This document shows, piece by piece, positions 22,230-34,115 of a stretch of 64,000 nucleotides of DNA. A model generated the notes under the pieces. The model did no database searches and was not told where the DNA came from. It saw only the letters and a program-made list of their open reading frames with translations. The stretch is taken from assembly GCA_009192285.1 (NCBI GenBank), contig WBVU01000003.1, forward strand, positions 1,023,973 through 1,087,972, read 5' to 3'. The first letter of the stretch is position 1, and the number at the start of each line of letters is the position of its first letter. The stretch is from Morchella semilibera. Its lineage: Eukaryota > Ascomycota > Pezizomycetes > Pezizales > Morchellaceae. The translations under genes were made by a program, and so were the position numbers.

Positions 22230-22622
22230 TGTTACAGGATTGCTTGGAAGTGCGGTACTGGTAGTACAATGGAATTGTCCTGGTACGACGGCGCGATGGA
22301 AGAGTGACGTACGCCCAGAAGCGGGGTTCGGTTATAACTCGGCAACCACTACCACACCTCATGAGGGGACCCTTGATTACCCCACTTCGTAGGAAGTCGG
22401 AGCAGTAGCGGAGGCATTGCGGGAGATTTGCTATTGTAGGAGTTAGCGGGTTTAAAGGGGGTTCTTCATGTATAAATAGCTAGTAGGATTCCCGTCGTCT
22501 TAGGGGAATCATCATCCTCTGAAGCGAACGGAATCCGGTCTACAATATTACAAGTTTAAAAGCTACAGAACTATCGCTTAGCATTAGCCATATCTTAGTG
22601 ACTTCTGAGATATCCCTTTACA
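22230..22622 (+). repeat. 3' LTR of the Gypsy element
   Basis: Direct repeat of 15151-15543 with the same TG..CA ends, read as identical throughout. It is followed by the right-hand GATTG duplication at 22623-22627. Confidence 0.95.
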
Positions 22623-25301
22623 GATTGAGTGTCAACCAGCAAGTTAACCAGCGTGTGATTCGTGAGACAGGAGTGGCCTGGTGTGGTGGTGGTGGTATGG
22701 TAATCATGTGGGGGGAGTACCACACATTTTCTAGATGTCAATCTAATCCGCGATTTCAAATTTAACTTCTTGGCATCTCTGTAGGAGTACGCTCTGGATG
22801 TTTCTTCCTGTCGTATGTGCATGTATTATCCTAGACTTTCTACTCGAGTACTCGCTTATAGGGGCGGCCGAGAAAAATTTCCCAAACCCTAACCCTATCT
22901 GGCGAGAAGCTATCATCGACACAGAACCACTAGCCCAACCTCATGCTATCATAAAACCGGAGCCCGCTCGCAATCTGTGTAGGCCGTACACGAATGTTGA
23001 ATATACACGTACATGATCCCCACCACCTGCGCAGTAACCTTTACCGACGTGTTATATGGTGAGTCGTCTGCTTATCGAATCCAGGAAATGTTATGTCCCT
23101 CTAATCTAATGCTCTAGAGAATCCTGACATCTAGGGAAAAAGAGGGCCAGAGATCACCCTCCGACTTATATATTTGTTCTCCGTCCCTTGGGTTTGATAG
23201 GATTTTGACTTAGGTATTATAAGTAAGTCCTGGCCTTCGCCCCACCGGGATCGATTTCTAGAGTCAAACCTTGGTCTTAAATCTTGCGGGAATGGCATCA
23301 ACGGGGTTGGGTAGCGGGGACTCCACATGGCTCAATTCAATTTCTCGCTTGCTACGCAATGGGTATAGCTATTTTTTCAATTCTGAGTAGCTTTTTTGCC
23401 AGTGAGATCCGCGAGAGGTGGTCGCTTAAGTGAAAGCCTCGTCGCCTTGACTTGCGCGGGCGGGGTTCATAACTACTATAATAAGTAACAGCTCAGTAGG
23501 TACGGTCTTCCTTTTTTGACTTGGTATAGTATTCCGCGAGTATGGGTGCCTATTATAAACACCTAGGCTAGGTGTGGGGAGATAGATCTAAAGGTTTTAT
23601 GCTGATGCTCTATAGCCTCTTAAGGAGTGATTATGGACGACTTCAGGACGACTATAGGGTCCCACATAGCTGCTCTCCCATCCATACACTCCAGGGCACC
23701 ACCAGATCAAGACATCTGTAATCGAATGCCTGTCGTACTGGCTCTAGTAGAACGATAGACCAGGTCTTGGGGAAAACGCCTTTCCCCCTGCCGGAAAAGG
23801 CCACTTTCTTTAACCTTTCGCTTGACAAGGCAGGTTACGGGACTCGGGAACTTAAGCTTTGGGCTCAGGGGCTTAAGCTTTGGGCTCAGATCCCCTTGCG
23901 TGTCCAGAGGGTTATATAAAGACATAACTGGTATCTACACGAATTATGCGGTCTGGAGCTGGCTCGGAGGTTGTTGTTCTAACAAGGGTTTCGGGTGTTG
24001 GTGGGAGTATGCAATACATGACCAAGTATAGATTAGCAAGGCGCTGATTATCAGCTTGTGGAAAGGAGTCATGGCCTTCTTCTCGTTGTTTCGCAATATT
24101 CCGAGGCTGGGCTGGGTTTAATGTAGTTGAGGACCCAAAACGTAGGTATTTCGTCTAAAGTATTGTCCCTTAAATGGCCATTGTGAATAACATCTGTATA
24201 TAAGGGTTTAGCATATAGGGGACTCGAAGTCAGACAATATTCTACAGTGTGCTGTAGTTGAAATGCACACCCCCGTTGCCAAGCTAGGAGGAAAAAAATG
24301 TAGAAAGAACCGAGCGGTGAGAACATCAATGGTGCTATTTTTTCTCCTCTGCATACTTGCAAGAAAATGTTAGTTCGGATATATACAATCGTTTGATTTC
24401 AGCTCAGCTATCTTATCGCATAAACTCGCGTAGCCTCGGGCTCATGCGTTCAGCGTCGTGATTTATCTGTCCCCTGACCGGGATGGGATCATGCGTAGAC
24501 TGGTCACCACATCCAGGCGGTGTTCATAAGGTCGGTGATGCACAACTCGTATATATCCCTCAACTCAACTCTTTGTACTTACCTGCCTCGAAGTCACCCC
24601 TAGGATAATTCGGAGAGACAAATACTTCTGTGGAGATAATTTTTAAAATGTTCTATTTAGTTCGTTATACCTCAAAGGAAGTAATAAGACCTCCTACGGA
24701 TATATACACAGCATATGCGGGTATCCGTGCGGGAATGGGGAGATCGATATGTTCCTGATTATAGATATATGGGCCCTCGCTTACAGGATGTGAAACTTGC
24801 GGGTTGGTAAAGAATAGACGTTCCGATGGGTAGAGCATGTATGTATATATACCACTAGACCACACAGGAGGATGTAGAAATAGAGATTTTGAGGATGTTG
24901 TCTGTGTATAAAATAGATAGAGCCCCATTCGTCTAACTTATCCTTTCATCACGTGTATGTAAATGGCACAACGTCCTGTTCTTCAGGGATTTACGGTGTC
25001 TCCGGGGCGGGGGATGGCCTTTTGCCATAACCTACGGGTTTCGTACATCAATCAATTAATCAACAGATGGGGCTCTAACCCGTTTGGACGTTTTACGGCG
25101 CAAACAGCGGGCCACAGGTCATCTTGGGGAGTGAGAACGAGGGGTTACAAGCATACAGCAAAAGTAAGTTCAATTCTTTAGTACACACCTTTTCCGCATC
25201 AATCACTCTATGATCATCGAATTTTCAACAAACAAACAAATTAGAGAAACATGAAACACATGATCGAAGCAAAGTTATAACAAGAAAAGTCAATCCTCCA
25301 C
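22623..25301. other. Intergenic, no gene recognised
   Basis: The right-hand target duplication is at 22623-22627. A reverse-strand telomere-like pair lies at 22884-22897 and a two-copy 21-bp tandem repeat (TTAAGCTTTGGGCTCAG core) at about 23851-23891. No coding sequence I can support. Confidence 0.55.
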
Positions 25302-26010
25302 TCAATATCTGACATATCTTGCGTACCTTTTGGCAGCGCAAGAGGCAGTGCGATCGAACTTCCTGATAACAATATTATCAATTCCGAACCTTCCAGCGGG
25401 GGGACCGCTAGTGTAATTGCGGACTTCGAATCTGTTGCTCATTCCAAAGGATCTGAGGTTTGTAAAATTTTCGTGGGGGAAGTTTTGGATGATCTCCATA
25501 GTCGTTTTCCTGACGGGTCTCTCGAAAGAGACAACAGAACCATCAGTCTTGGTGCCGGTGAAGGTAGTGAGGCAAGCAGTGTCGTTAGAGAAGAAGCGGG
25601 GATTAACCCAACAGCCGATGATCCACAAGGAGACGAGATCGAAGGAATCGCCCTCATTGGCAACAGTGAACTCAGCTTTGGTGGTGTTGAAGTTGACGCC
25701 AGTAACAAGAACATTGGGCCCAGAGTGGGGCACGAAGGGAATATTGGGGCCAGCCGTAACGATATTCCAAGAGGGATCAAACTTGAAGCCCTCGTAGGTA
25801 GAAGGAGTAGAAGAAGGGACCATAGTCCCGTTGAGGTTATCGAAGGTGATATCGAAGGTGTTGCGAACGCCGCCGGTAGGAAGGCAAAGAGACTAACGGC
25901 GAGGGTTAGAAAATGGTAATTAAATCTGAGGGGAGAGGATTTCGTACTTCCTGGGCAACGACGAAGTTAAAAAGACCAGTAAGTCCAAAGACAAGGAGAG
26001 AGGACAACAT
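25302..26010 (-). CDS. Small secreted protein, 217 aa, two exons
   Basis: I know no named function. The start ATG at 26010 opens exon 1 (26010-25948), which encodes exactly a signal peptide ending in an AQ cleavage-like site (LLVFGLTGLFNFVVAQE). A 55-nt intron (25947-25893, GTACG donor, CTAAC branch, TTAG acceptor) joins it in phase 0 to exon 2 (25892-25302). The mature protein runs from SLCLPTGGVRNTFDITFDN to a basic tail (CAAKRYARYVRY). The features FDITFDNLNGT near the start, aromatic/glycine spacing through the middle, NFT and NDT glycosylation-type sites, and GRFGIDNIVIRKF near the end resemble jelly-roll carbohydrate-binding or DUF642-like extracellular domains; that is inference. A TATA box lies 50 nt upstream. 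It could be a cell-wall or effector-type protein. Confidence 0.8.
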
Positions 26011-26059
26011 ATTGTTGGTGTAGTAGATGGTTTATCTGGGTTTGAAAGAGAGTGTATAG

Positions 26060-26066
26060 ATTTATA
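26060..26066 (-). promoter_or_regulatory. TATA box of the secreted-protein gene
   Basis: TATAAAT on the minus strand lies 50 nt upstream of the ATG at 26010, a spacing that would give a short leader. No other motif is evident. Confidence 0.5.
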
Positions 26067-26781
26067 CCGGTAGATGGTTGGAGATCGAAACGAAGCTGGA
26101 ACTGAAGAGTTGGGATTGAAACTTCGTAATTCTGAGACGAGCAGATGATGAAAGGAAAGAGAGGAGGACGGGATGAATCGAGTCCATTTTATAGTAAATG
26201 AAGGCCTCAAATATTCCACGATACAAAGAACATATTAGGACTCCTTTACTCCTTGTAAGACCTTGGAATGCCAAGTTTGAATTCTGAAATTCGCCGACAG
26301 CTAGTGTATACAGACCAGATAAGAGAAGCCAAGCACTCTATTTGCCGCTCCTAAGTGAAGGAAAGTTCCGTTAAGGTATTGCGGAATTTCTGCACTCTCC
26401 CGAAAGCTTGAGTCTGGTCTTTTTCAAGTATTATCGGGAAGAAAGGTAGGAGTGGTAGAGTACATTTAAAGTTATCGAACTGATACGAGATAAATAAGTT
26501 ATACGCTCCAATAAACTTTTTACAGTGAGGGAAGAATTTCTAGAAAGAGATGTAGGTATGTACGTGATTGCTTGGAACCTAGGAGGGAGGAATAGGAAAG
26601 GCTATACGTTCGCGTGAATTGATTATTGGGATATACGATAGCTCTTGTTTAGTAAATGTAAGTACTTACATGTATTCAGCTATCGGTCAAAATTTGTATA
26701 TCAAAGAAAAATAGCTGTTTGGTAGAAAATGATTCTTGGTACCCGTCTTTTATTCAAAGATAGGATTAGATGTACATGTAG
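26067..26781. other. Intergenic, two TACATGTA palindromes
   Basis: No gene seen. TACATGTA occurs at 26668-26675 and 26773-26780, the second directly beside the end of the decayed coding region. Confidence 0.55.
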
Positions 26782-27273
26782 CTAGGCTTCTTGCTTGGGA
26801 CGATGTCGCAAGGCGGTGCTAGGATTACGAAATCGCGCAAACGTTGACTCTAGTTCCTCTAACCAGGGCTGGACGTTCTGGAGCATGGCATTGCCAGATA
26901 TCATCTCCGGGTACGCATGCAGGGCAGGTTCTTTAGTCCCGGGAACCTCTCAACGCCGAAGTTGCCTTGTGTGTTGTGCCTCGTGCCCGGGGCCCATCGA
27001 GACTGATCCATGGTAGGCCTACATGAAGAATTCTCGGGCAATCTCGTCGCTAATGTGTAGAAATCTTTCGTACAGTAGAACTATAGGAGGGACACCGATT
27101 TATCTTCGCAGCTGAGCATAAACAGAATCTAGGGCTTTGAGAGGGATATTTGGCATGTAATTCTGCCTTCCAAGTTCAGTTGCATAATGACAAGGCGTTC
27201 TGCTACTGAATACGAAGCGGGTAGTTGCAACAGGGAAGGATGGTGGTGTCGAGTCCAAGAACAAGTGGTTTCT
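26782..27273 (-). pseudogene. Decayed coding relic of unknown family
   Basis: I do not recognise the family. On the minus strand, coding-like sequence starts after a possible acceptor (CTGACAG) with NHLFLDSTPPSFPVATTRF, continues through GRQNYMPNIPLKALDSVY and LLYERFLHISDEIAREFF, then MDQSRWAPGTRHNTQGNF, and ends PSTALRHRPKQEA at a stop at 26782. The segments lie in order on one strand but are separated by at least two breaks in the frame that I could not explain by introns. It is probably a pseudogene or an old repeat-borne gene. A further open stretch upstream (27391-27825, minus) could belong to it, but its opposite strand looks equally protein-like. Confidence 0.35.
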
Positions 27274-29315
27274 CTGTCAGCAGGATTCTCAGAACGATCC
27301 GGATATATTTACTGCAATGATAACTGGGTTCAGCATCCGGACCTTATCTTAAGTTTCTGGAAAGCTCCAAGTACGAACTATCGGAGTGATCTATACGAGA
27401 TCTGGATCAGTGGTTAGAGGTTCGAGAGATCCGCAGCGGGAAGAGCGAAACCTATTTTTCAAACCCATGAATATCAGGGTGTCAAGGTTTACGGACTCCC
27501 AGGAGCTACGAGTACTCAATCCCGCAATCCCCATGTCAGCATTGCCGGCGCCAAACCCTCCAGTGAGAGCAAAACCCATGACCCACATGCCGTAATCTCA
27601 AACTCTGACCCTCGGTTCGGGAGTAACCTGTCTCTGAGGAGCATTACTCCTCATAGGAATCACGCGGTGGGGGCCCGGCAGCGCCGGTGGTGTTGAATTA
27701 AGGTTCTCGCGTTGTCGCACGTCAAACGCCAAACCTAACAGTCGCTCTCCTAAACATGAGGAACAAACAGGACCAAAACGTTTCATAACGGAAATTAAGT
27801 TGCCGACATCATGCTGTACCACCACACCCCTTCGCCTCTTGGAGCTGTGCGTTTGCGCTCGCCGGTCTAGGCGAGAGAGATGCAGCGGGCCTCTTGGAAA
27901 TGGCTGAGTGTATAAGGGCTGGAGTCAAGAAAGGTCGGCAGCCAGCATAGGGCGGGGTTGAGGGTGATTCGAGCGCTCTAACTACTGCTGGACGGCTTTC
28001 GCCATTATCGATTTTCCAATTACCGGTTATCTGACATGTTGCTCATAATTAACCTAACCCACTCATCATGTGCTGTTGGGCATAGAATATCACTCGTCGA
28101 TATTGCTTTTTCTGTGTGACAGTGGAATAAGATTATCGTCATGTCTTATGATAATAAATGAGGGAATTCGATAGCACTTTGATTTATAACAATAATTATC
28201 TTGGCCAAGAAGCAGTAATATCATAAGTCAATAGTGGTGTGACCTTATCACCATTACTACAGCCAAGATATATTTCCCCAGGCTTGCACAATTGCAACAA
28301 CTCTAACATCTCGCGAGATTTTAATCACCGTTGAGCAATTAATGGCATTGATGACGCTGTAGAAGCATAGCTTAGATCATCATTAAAAGCTCCTAAGACT
28401 GTTTATAGTAAATACTATATCCCGTAACATTTGTTGGAAGATTGTTTTTATAAAGGGGAAGTGAATCTAGTGTAAACTTTGAACCCAAATTAAAGGATTT
28501 GATGTGGGTTTACGTATATAGCCAGCTCTGGTACTAGGTTAACTATATACTACAGTTCTAAAAAGCGAGTGGGATCGCTACGGTATTCCCGTCAGTACGT
28601 TAGTAACGCGGTAAGATCGAATACGGTATTGATACATTATTCTTCCTCCGATTCCAGTTTAATTCGGTATTCGTTACTGGATTCCGTATCTCTATGGTGG
28701 TGGTTTCACCCCGTCCTTTCATACTATACGCGATCAGCGAAAGTAAAGAGTTTGATCACCAACGCATTTGCCAATCTGCCGAAAAGTAGAGCCGTAATCT
28801 TGCGAACCGCCACAAAGCCTAATGGGATCTCCGCGCATCTAGAACTTGTGGTATACTTGGTCAATTCTCAGTTAAATGCGGGATGCTCAAAAGAGATTGT
28901 GATACGTGGTCTAGTGTGGCCCATATGGAATATCGGGGCGAGACGTATGAGCTGTGCTAGCTCCCCATGTCTCAAAGGGGGCTTTCCTCGGGTGTGTGAT
29001 TAAATATATAACAAGATTCGTGACGGGGAGATTTAGGTGTCTCTTTCGGAATGGTTATCTGATCGCTCGCGCCCCGGTGGCCGGCATGCTCTGGTAGTGG
29101 GACCCTTACTGGCAGGAGGAGGCGTCTTACTTAAGTTCCAGTTCCCGGTGTGCAATAATTGGAATATTATCGTTCAAAGAGCACGTGTGATTGTGAAACA
29201 TTGGATCGTTTGACCTCAATTCATTGTAAGGATTCTGACTCAAGGTTTCTATCTCTCATCGGTTTTCGATCCACTCACTACATATCTACCCCCTCCTGGG
29301 GGCCGTATACCTCAA
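27274..29315. other. Intergenic, ambiguous open frames
   Basis: Moderately protein-like open stretches occur on both strands at 27391-27825, so I cannot choose. The stretch 27900-28560 is AT-rich with no coding signal. A 144-codon plus-strand frame at 28569-29003 lacks protein-like composition. Confidence 0.45.
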
Positions 29316-29615
29316 TCACCATTGTTCCTCCTCTTGCCCATCGTCCAAAAATCTCTCTGCCATTCTACTAAGAGAAACTGCTCTCCGTAGCGCCCTGAGG
29401 ACTTTCCAGATAAGGTTTTTGCGGCGGATCTGCCACTTGTGCATCTTGGCCTCGGACGCTAGGAGGGATTCGGTGTTGGATGTGCTGAAGCGGATTGGGG
29501 AGCGCTCGCGTTCTTGATAGACCTCAGGATTATCTTGAAATGCAGTATGGTTACTGTAAGAGTCTGGGGTTCTTAAATGCCCGCCGATTCGATGGGTGTT
29601 GTCGTTTGTTGTCAT
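29316..29615 (-). CDS. Small charged protein, 99 aa
   Basis: I do not recognise it. The ATG at 29615 has a favourable context (AACATGAC) and lies 130 nt downstream of a clear TATA box. The protein starts MTTNDNTHRIGGHLRTPDS, is hydrophilic, carries a basic tryptophan-containing stretch in its second half (MHKWQIRRKNLIWKVLRAL) that would form an amphipathic helix, and ends in an acidic tail (DDGQEEEQW). There is no signal peptide or membrane segment. It may be a complete short gene or the last exon of a longer one. The amphipathic basic helix might bind a membrane or nucleic acid, but that is speculation. Confidence 0.5.
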   Translation of the reverse strand: MTTNDNTHRIGGHLRTPDSYSNHTAFQDNPEVYQERERSPIRFSTSNTESLLASEAKMHKWQIRRKNLIWKVLRALRRAVSLSRMAERFLDDGQEEEQW

Positions 29616-29744
29616 GTTTACGGTTCTTTAAGAGGGTTTAGTATGGGTGATGAGTGCAGGTGGGTGCGTAGGTTTATGTGGTTTGAAAACGATAGGTGGT
29701 GTTGATAGGTGTACGTGGTGCACCTACGTGACTGAGTTGATATT

Positions 29745-29755
29745 CTTTATATATA
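29745..29755 (-). promoter_or_regulatory. TATA box of the small charged protein gene
   Basis: TATATATAAAG on the minus strand, 130 nt upstream of the ATG at 29615. Confidence 0.45.
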
Positions 29756-30906
29756 GGTGCGCGGCGTTCAAAATGTACGTTTTGGTTTCAACTTGAACAA
29801 TAGCTCCCCGGAAGTCTCATGTGTCTGGCTAATCGGGTTGTGCGTCTAAAATGACATGAAATACCTTCAATGGGCTGCCGCTTATCAAAACAATTAGTAT
29901 CATATACTGAGTAGATTTTCTCTCTGTTGACCTTACATCTAGTCAACTTTGTAAAGGCTGCAGGTACTTCGTTACGCTGATAATAATTGGCTTTATCAAT
30001 AGTTCCGTAACCATATAGAAACGAACATCTAGTGTTGTTGTAGTCCTTCATGAACTGAAACGAGGGAAGAGAGAGTGCATTAGAAGTGTCGGCTGGAGGA
30101 TGTTTTTAAAAAGAGAAGAATACGGAAGTCTTGGCGAGAACACCGAGTGATAATGGGTGAGTATTGGGCTTGCGCTATGTTAGTTGGTAAAGAGTCAAGA
30201 GGTGTTGAGGAAACTCACTATATATATGACTATGAAAGCGGGATGCGAGTAGAGTATCAGTATTAGAAGGGTGAAAGGGTGAAAGGGTGTTAGAAGACAT
30301 GCGATGTGCTTTGGCGTCATTTGGGAATCAGGCATGACAATGACTAGCTGCTTGCATATAAAGGCAGGACAAAGAAACGACTTAAAAGGTGCGAGGGAGA
30401 TATAGATATAGAGGGGCATCATTTACAAACCTGAGATACTGCTAGAAGGCTAAGCTTGATAGAGGAAAGTTGTACCTGAACGGTGGGTTGACTTTCTTCT
30501 TTTCAGCGGTGCCATGTTATGCATGGTATGGAAGCTTGAGCAAAAGCTACTCTCAGAGAGGATAACGGGGTTTCTTTCATGGGGTCATAGTTATTCTTGT
30601 AGCTCCTCCGGGGTGTGGTGGAGGTAGAGAAATACATATGAGAGGTACATGTATGTACGTTGCGGGATGTGGTTGAGTCTTGTTGTAGTTGATAGATGTA
30701 ACTTGCGTTACCATTGCATGTGTAATGGTGGGGTAAAACTCAACAAGAGTGTAATGGTGGGGTAAAACTCAACAGGAGCCGTTCCCACCACTTTGCTTAT
30801 CAACCACACCTAGCTCCCGCTTGCACTTCCATCACAACCCCTATCCATTAAAAGTCACCACCTCCCTCAATATCATCTTGAAGTGCAAGAATCTACTCAG
30901 TGAAGG
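29756..30906. other. Intergenic with a 29-bp tandem repeat near its end
   Basis: No gene seen. It contains TACATGTA at 30646-30653 and, at 30720-30777, two adjacent copies of a 29-bp unit (GTGTAATGGTGGGGTAAAAC core) that end 130 bp before the start codon of the next gene. Confidence 0.55.
30720..30777 (+). repeat. Two-copy 29-bp tandem repeat in promoter region
   Basis: Copies at 30720-30748 and 30749-30777 differ at only about one base. They lie 130 bp upstream of the ATG at 30907, so they could hold a duplicated regulator site. Confidence 0.7.
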
Positions 30907-33900
30907 ATGCCGTTGTGGTATCATCCGCCGGCGGTGCCAGTCAACTTAGGTGCACCGGTTTTGTAAGCAAGGCCCCCACACAAGGTCATATTTTCATCAC
31001 TAACCGTTTTATTCAGCCCCGGTCCTTTGATGTATCACCCAGCGCCTATCTTGGTCGACCCTCGCCCTCAATATCCGTGCGACACGCTCTACTGCGCCTG
31101 CCAATTCTCGGTCGGCCCGGCTCCCGCTCAGTGGTGGTCAGGTGCTGCTCAGCCGGCGGCATCCCCTCTTCCAAGTAGAGCAGACGCGCCCAACCAACAC
31201 TATAACTGGGTTGGGTTACCAAGATTGCGGAGAGAGACTGAGACTGAGTGGGTATACGAGGTCAAACGCCCCACTGGTTCGACAGTTGATGTCGCTGTCG
31301 GGAGAAGTAATACTGGAGACAGTAGAAGGCTCAATATTAGCCTCTCCAGTGGCCATCTTCATACCCACCTCACCACGGCGAGCAACTCCGGGGCCAAAAA
31401 GACATCAACAGCTGTGTCGTTAGATGAGGCAACTATCGAGCGAATTCGGGCCGAGATTAGAAGAGATCTTGAGAGGGTGAACGAGATAACTGGGCAAGCG
31501 CCACCGATTCAACCTCAGATTGCTACTACAAATCAGGTTCCTGTCACCGTCACGCGAGCTGACCAACATTCCGAGAAGGGAAAGATGGAGAAGCTCAGAG
31601 ATGAGATCCGCAAGGAGATGGCAACCGAATACGAAGAAAAGATGAAATCTCTTGAAGCTCGTGAGCTGGATATTCAAAGTAGGATGGATGCGATTAAGAT
31701 GAGAGAGGCTCAATGGATTAAGGATTACGGGGAGGGGATCATCAAAGGGCAACCTGCCGGTATGTAATAAAATATCTGACCCGGCTTAGTTACCTCAAAT
31801 AAAGCCAATTGCATCGTCCCTATCACGAAAAAGGCTGTACTCGTTACCCTATTCCCTTATTCAAACTGTAAGATAATTGAGGGCTTTATGCGGGACCTGG
31901 ATGTCGTTTTCCTTTCTAAACACCTCTATAAACTATTGCATTAAGGAAAAAGGCTTCTGCCAGCCTGAAATCATTATTATGGAAACCTTTGCTAATGGTG
32001 ATTTTAGCATGCATTCGGCGGCAGCAGTCCTCCCTAGGGCCTACAGGAGAAGATTCGATGTTAAAACTTCGAAATGCTGGCGTAGGGGTCAAGAAGGAGG
32101 AAGTCCCCGCTACAATTTGCCCCGATGAGGCACCAGCGCCTGCACGTCCAATGAGGTGGTTGTTTCGAGACAGCGAACTTAAATCATATCATAACAGCCC
32201 CCCACCCACCAACGATGGATGTAGTTCATCCAGTATAGAGAGTACTAGAAGACGCTTGGATGAACTTTTCGCCTCCCATCCGAGTATAGACAGCTTACCT
32301 CCGGCATCAGAGAGCACTTCTGATAGCGTCAGATCACATCTTGCTTACCTTACAAGGTCTGAAAAACCTACAGAGCTTGTAGATAAAGTAATCCAGGGAT
32401 CTAATGGTAAAGCATTACCAAAGGCTGGAGGAGAGGCGAATGATTTCCGGGTAGTTCCTTCCGCCGAGAAACCAGACTATAACCACAGAGCTTTCAACCC
32501 TGGGCCTTCAAGCCAACCATGGAAGTGGTTTGGGACTGGCACAAACGAAAAGGTACCGAAGGCTATGGGAATGGGCCCTACCTTCAATATCTCCTCTTTG
32601 ATATCAAACTCCGACGGGGTGGGCCCAAAAGATGCTGAACCAAAAATACCGGACCTATGCCCCGTTGTCGATATTCCTGAGCTTGCACGGCCCGATATCC
32701 AGCACCAGCATAAACCATCCATCTCGTCATGTGGATCCTCTTATACGGAGGCCCTCATGGAGCTCACAATGGATGGTTTCGAGAGCACTAATGAAAGTCC
32801 CAAGTCGGTATTGTGCATCAAAGACTCCTCAAATAATTCATTGGAATTTCCTGAGGGTGTGAATACTTCAAAGGATACTCAGACCTCGACGCTGGAGGAA
32901 GCGGTACTATCAGAACACGACCGGTCATTCCTGGAAAATGATGCGATCCTGCTTTCTGTGGATAGGGGGCCTGGGGATGTTTCAGTTAGATCATTAAGTG
33001 AAGCCGGAAGGCCAGTTCCCGAAGCCCCTCGGGCACCTCTACGGTCTACAGAGCCGGATCTAAGCGATACAGCAGAGGAAATTGAGTTGATTGACAGGGA
33101 CTTCTCTTTTTGTGAACCATTCTATGATTGGTCAGTTCATAATCTGGCCTTTACATTGCCAGAAGTAATAACATTTAACGGCAGGGTATCCCATACTGTG
33201 CACTCTGTACGGACTGCGCCAGCCAGCATAGGTTCTGAGGATATGTCGGAGATGAGCTCGAACCTATTCTCGGATAAAAGATATATCATGAGTGGTGCGA
33301 AGGAGAGCAGGAAGAATATGCCGATGACGGGAGAGCTGAAATGGCCGCCATCACCGACTGTCAAAACCATTAGCACAACATCAAGCTCAGAATGCGATCA
33401 TTCCGAGGTCCGCGATGATAAAAACACGCCACTTGAACCTGAACCGGATTTACTTCTCGGCGATACAAAGATCACCAATCCCTACCGAATCCCCAAGATG
33501 AAGTATAGAGTAGTTGAATCATCTCATATCCTTGATGAACCTTCTGTTTTCGACTCGATCAATAGGGAGCTAGATTTGGCGCCGCTAACACCATTAAACT
33601 CCGCCCTGCGTGCCTCACCTATACTGTCAGAGGGCATAGCCGTGTTCAAACTCCCGCCAAGCACGACCGGACATGAACTCACCATTACCGTATCTCGCAG
33701 CATCTCTAGCACCTCTACAAGTGGAAGCTCTCAAGGAGATTCGCAAAGTGAAGATGGAAGCATTGCAGCACTCTTACGCGGTCAACTTGAAGGGGTTGCA
33801 GCTGAAAGGAGTGGGAAGCATGTGAAGTCGGTTCATTGGGGTGCCTGCACCGAAGCTCAAAGGAGATTTGCCGCCTCGGAGGGCATGAGTTACTACGTCC

Positions 33901-34115
33901 TTAGTGATGAAGACAGTGAGGTAGCGCATGATTCGTCAGATGGCGGGAGTGTTGGATATGACGGGCAGGACGACTATCAGGGTGACGATGAACAGGAGGA
34001 TGGTGGATACGAGTGGGAAGAGAGAGAGGAAGAGACCAATGCAAAGGAAGATGATGCTTCTTCTACTTGTGGGAGTCAGGTATCCACGACGGGGGTTGTT
34101 CGTGCTACCCTTTAG
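30907..34115 (+). CDS. Coiled-coil, serine-rich hypothetical protein, 968 aa, three exons
   Basis: I do not recognise the family. Exon 1 (30907-30962) encodes MPLWYHPPAVPVNLGAPV. A 54-nt intron (GTAAGC donor, CTAAC branch, TTCAG acceptor) joins in phase 2 to exon 2 (31017-31759), and a 248-nt intron (GTATGT donor) joins in phase 1 to exon 3 (32008-34115). The frames agree at both junctions. The N terminus is proline-rich and aromatic. Residues about 152-175 (LDEATIERIRAEIRRDLER) and 200-252 (EKLRDEIRKEMATEYEEK) are heptad-like coiled coils. Exon 3 is long, disordered and rich in serine, proline and acidic residues, and ends with a strongly acidic glutamate-rich stretch. There is no signal peptide. 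It may be a scaffold-type or nuclear protein; this is inference from composition. Confidence 0.8.

Larger units (their letters stand above)
15151..22622 (+). mobile_element. Ty3/Gypsy LTR retrotransposon, looks whole
   Basis: A 7.47-kb element bounded by 393-bp direct repeats with TG..CA ends and flanked by the 5-bp duplication GATTG. Between the repeats lie a gag-type reading frame and then a pol-type frame in the order protease, reverse transcriptase, RNase H, integrase, which defines the Ty3/Gypsy family. The two LTRs read as identical, so the insertion should be young. Both long frames are open as far as I can read, and the element looks whole. It carries no visible C-to-T RIP-type decay. 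I could not recognise a tRNA primer-binding site after the 5' LTR. Confidence 0.95.

Noticed and set aside
25473-25919. 148-codon plus-strand frame
   Set aside because: Antisense shadow of the secreted-protein gene, whose splice structure and signal peptide are far better supported.
28569-29003. 144-codon plus-strand frame
   Set aside because: Repetitive tyrosine/serine-rich start and no splice, leader or domain support.
31989-34115. Treating 30907-31767 and 31989-34115 as two genes
   Set aside because: A GTATGT donor at 31760 and a TTTTAG acceptor at 32007 join them in matching phase, and the second part has no good start codon of its own.
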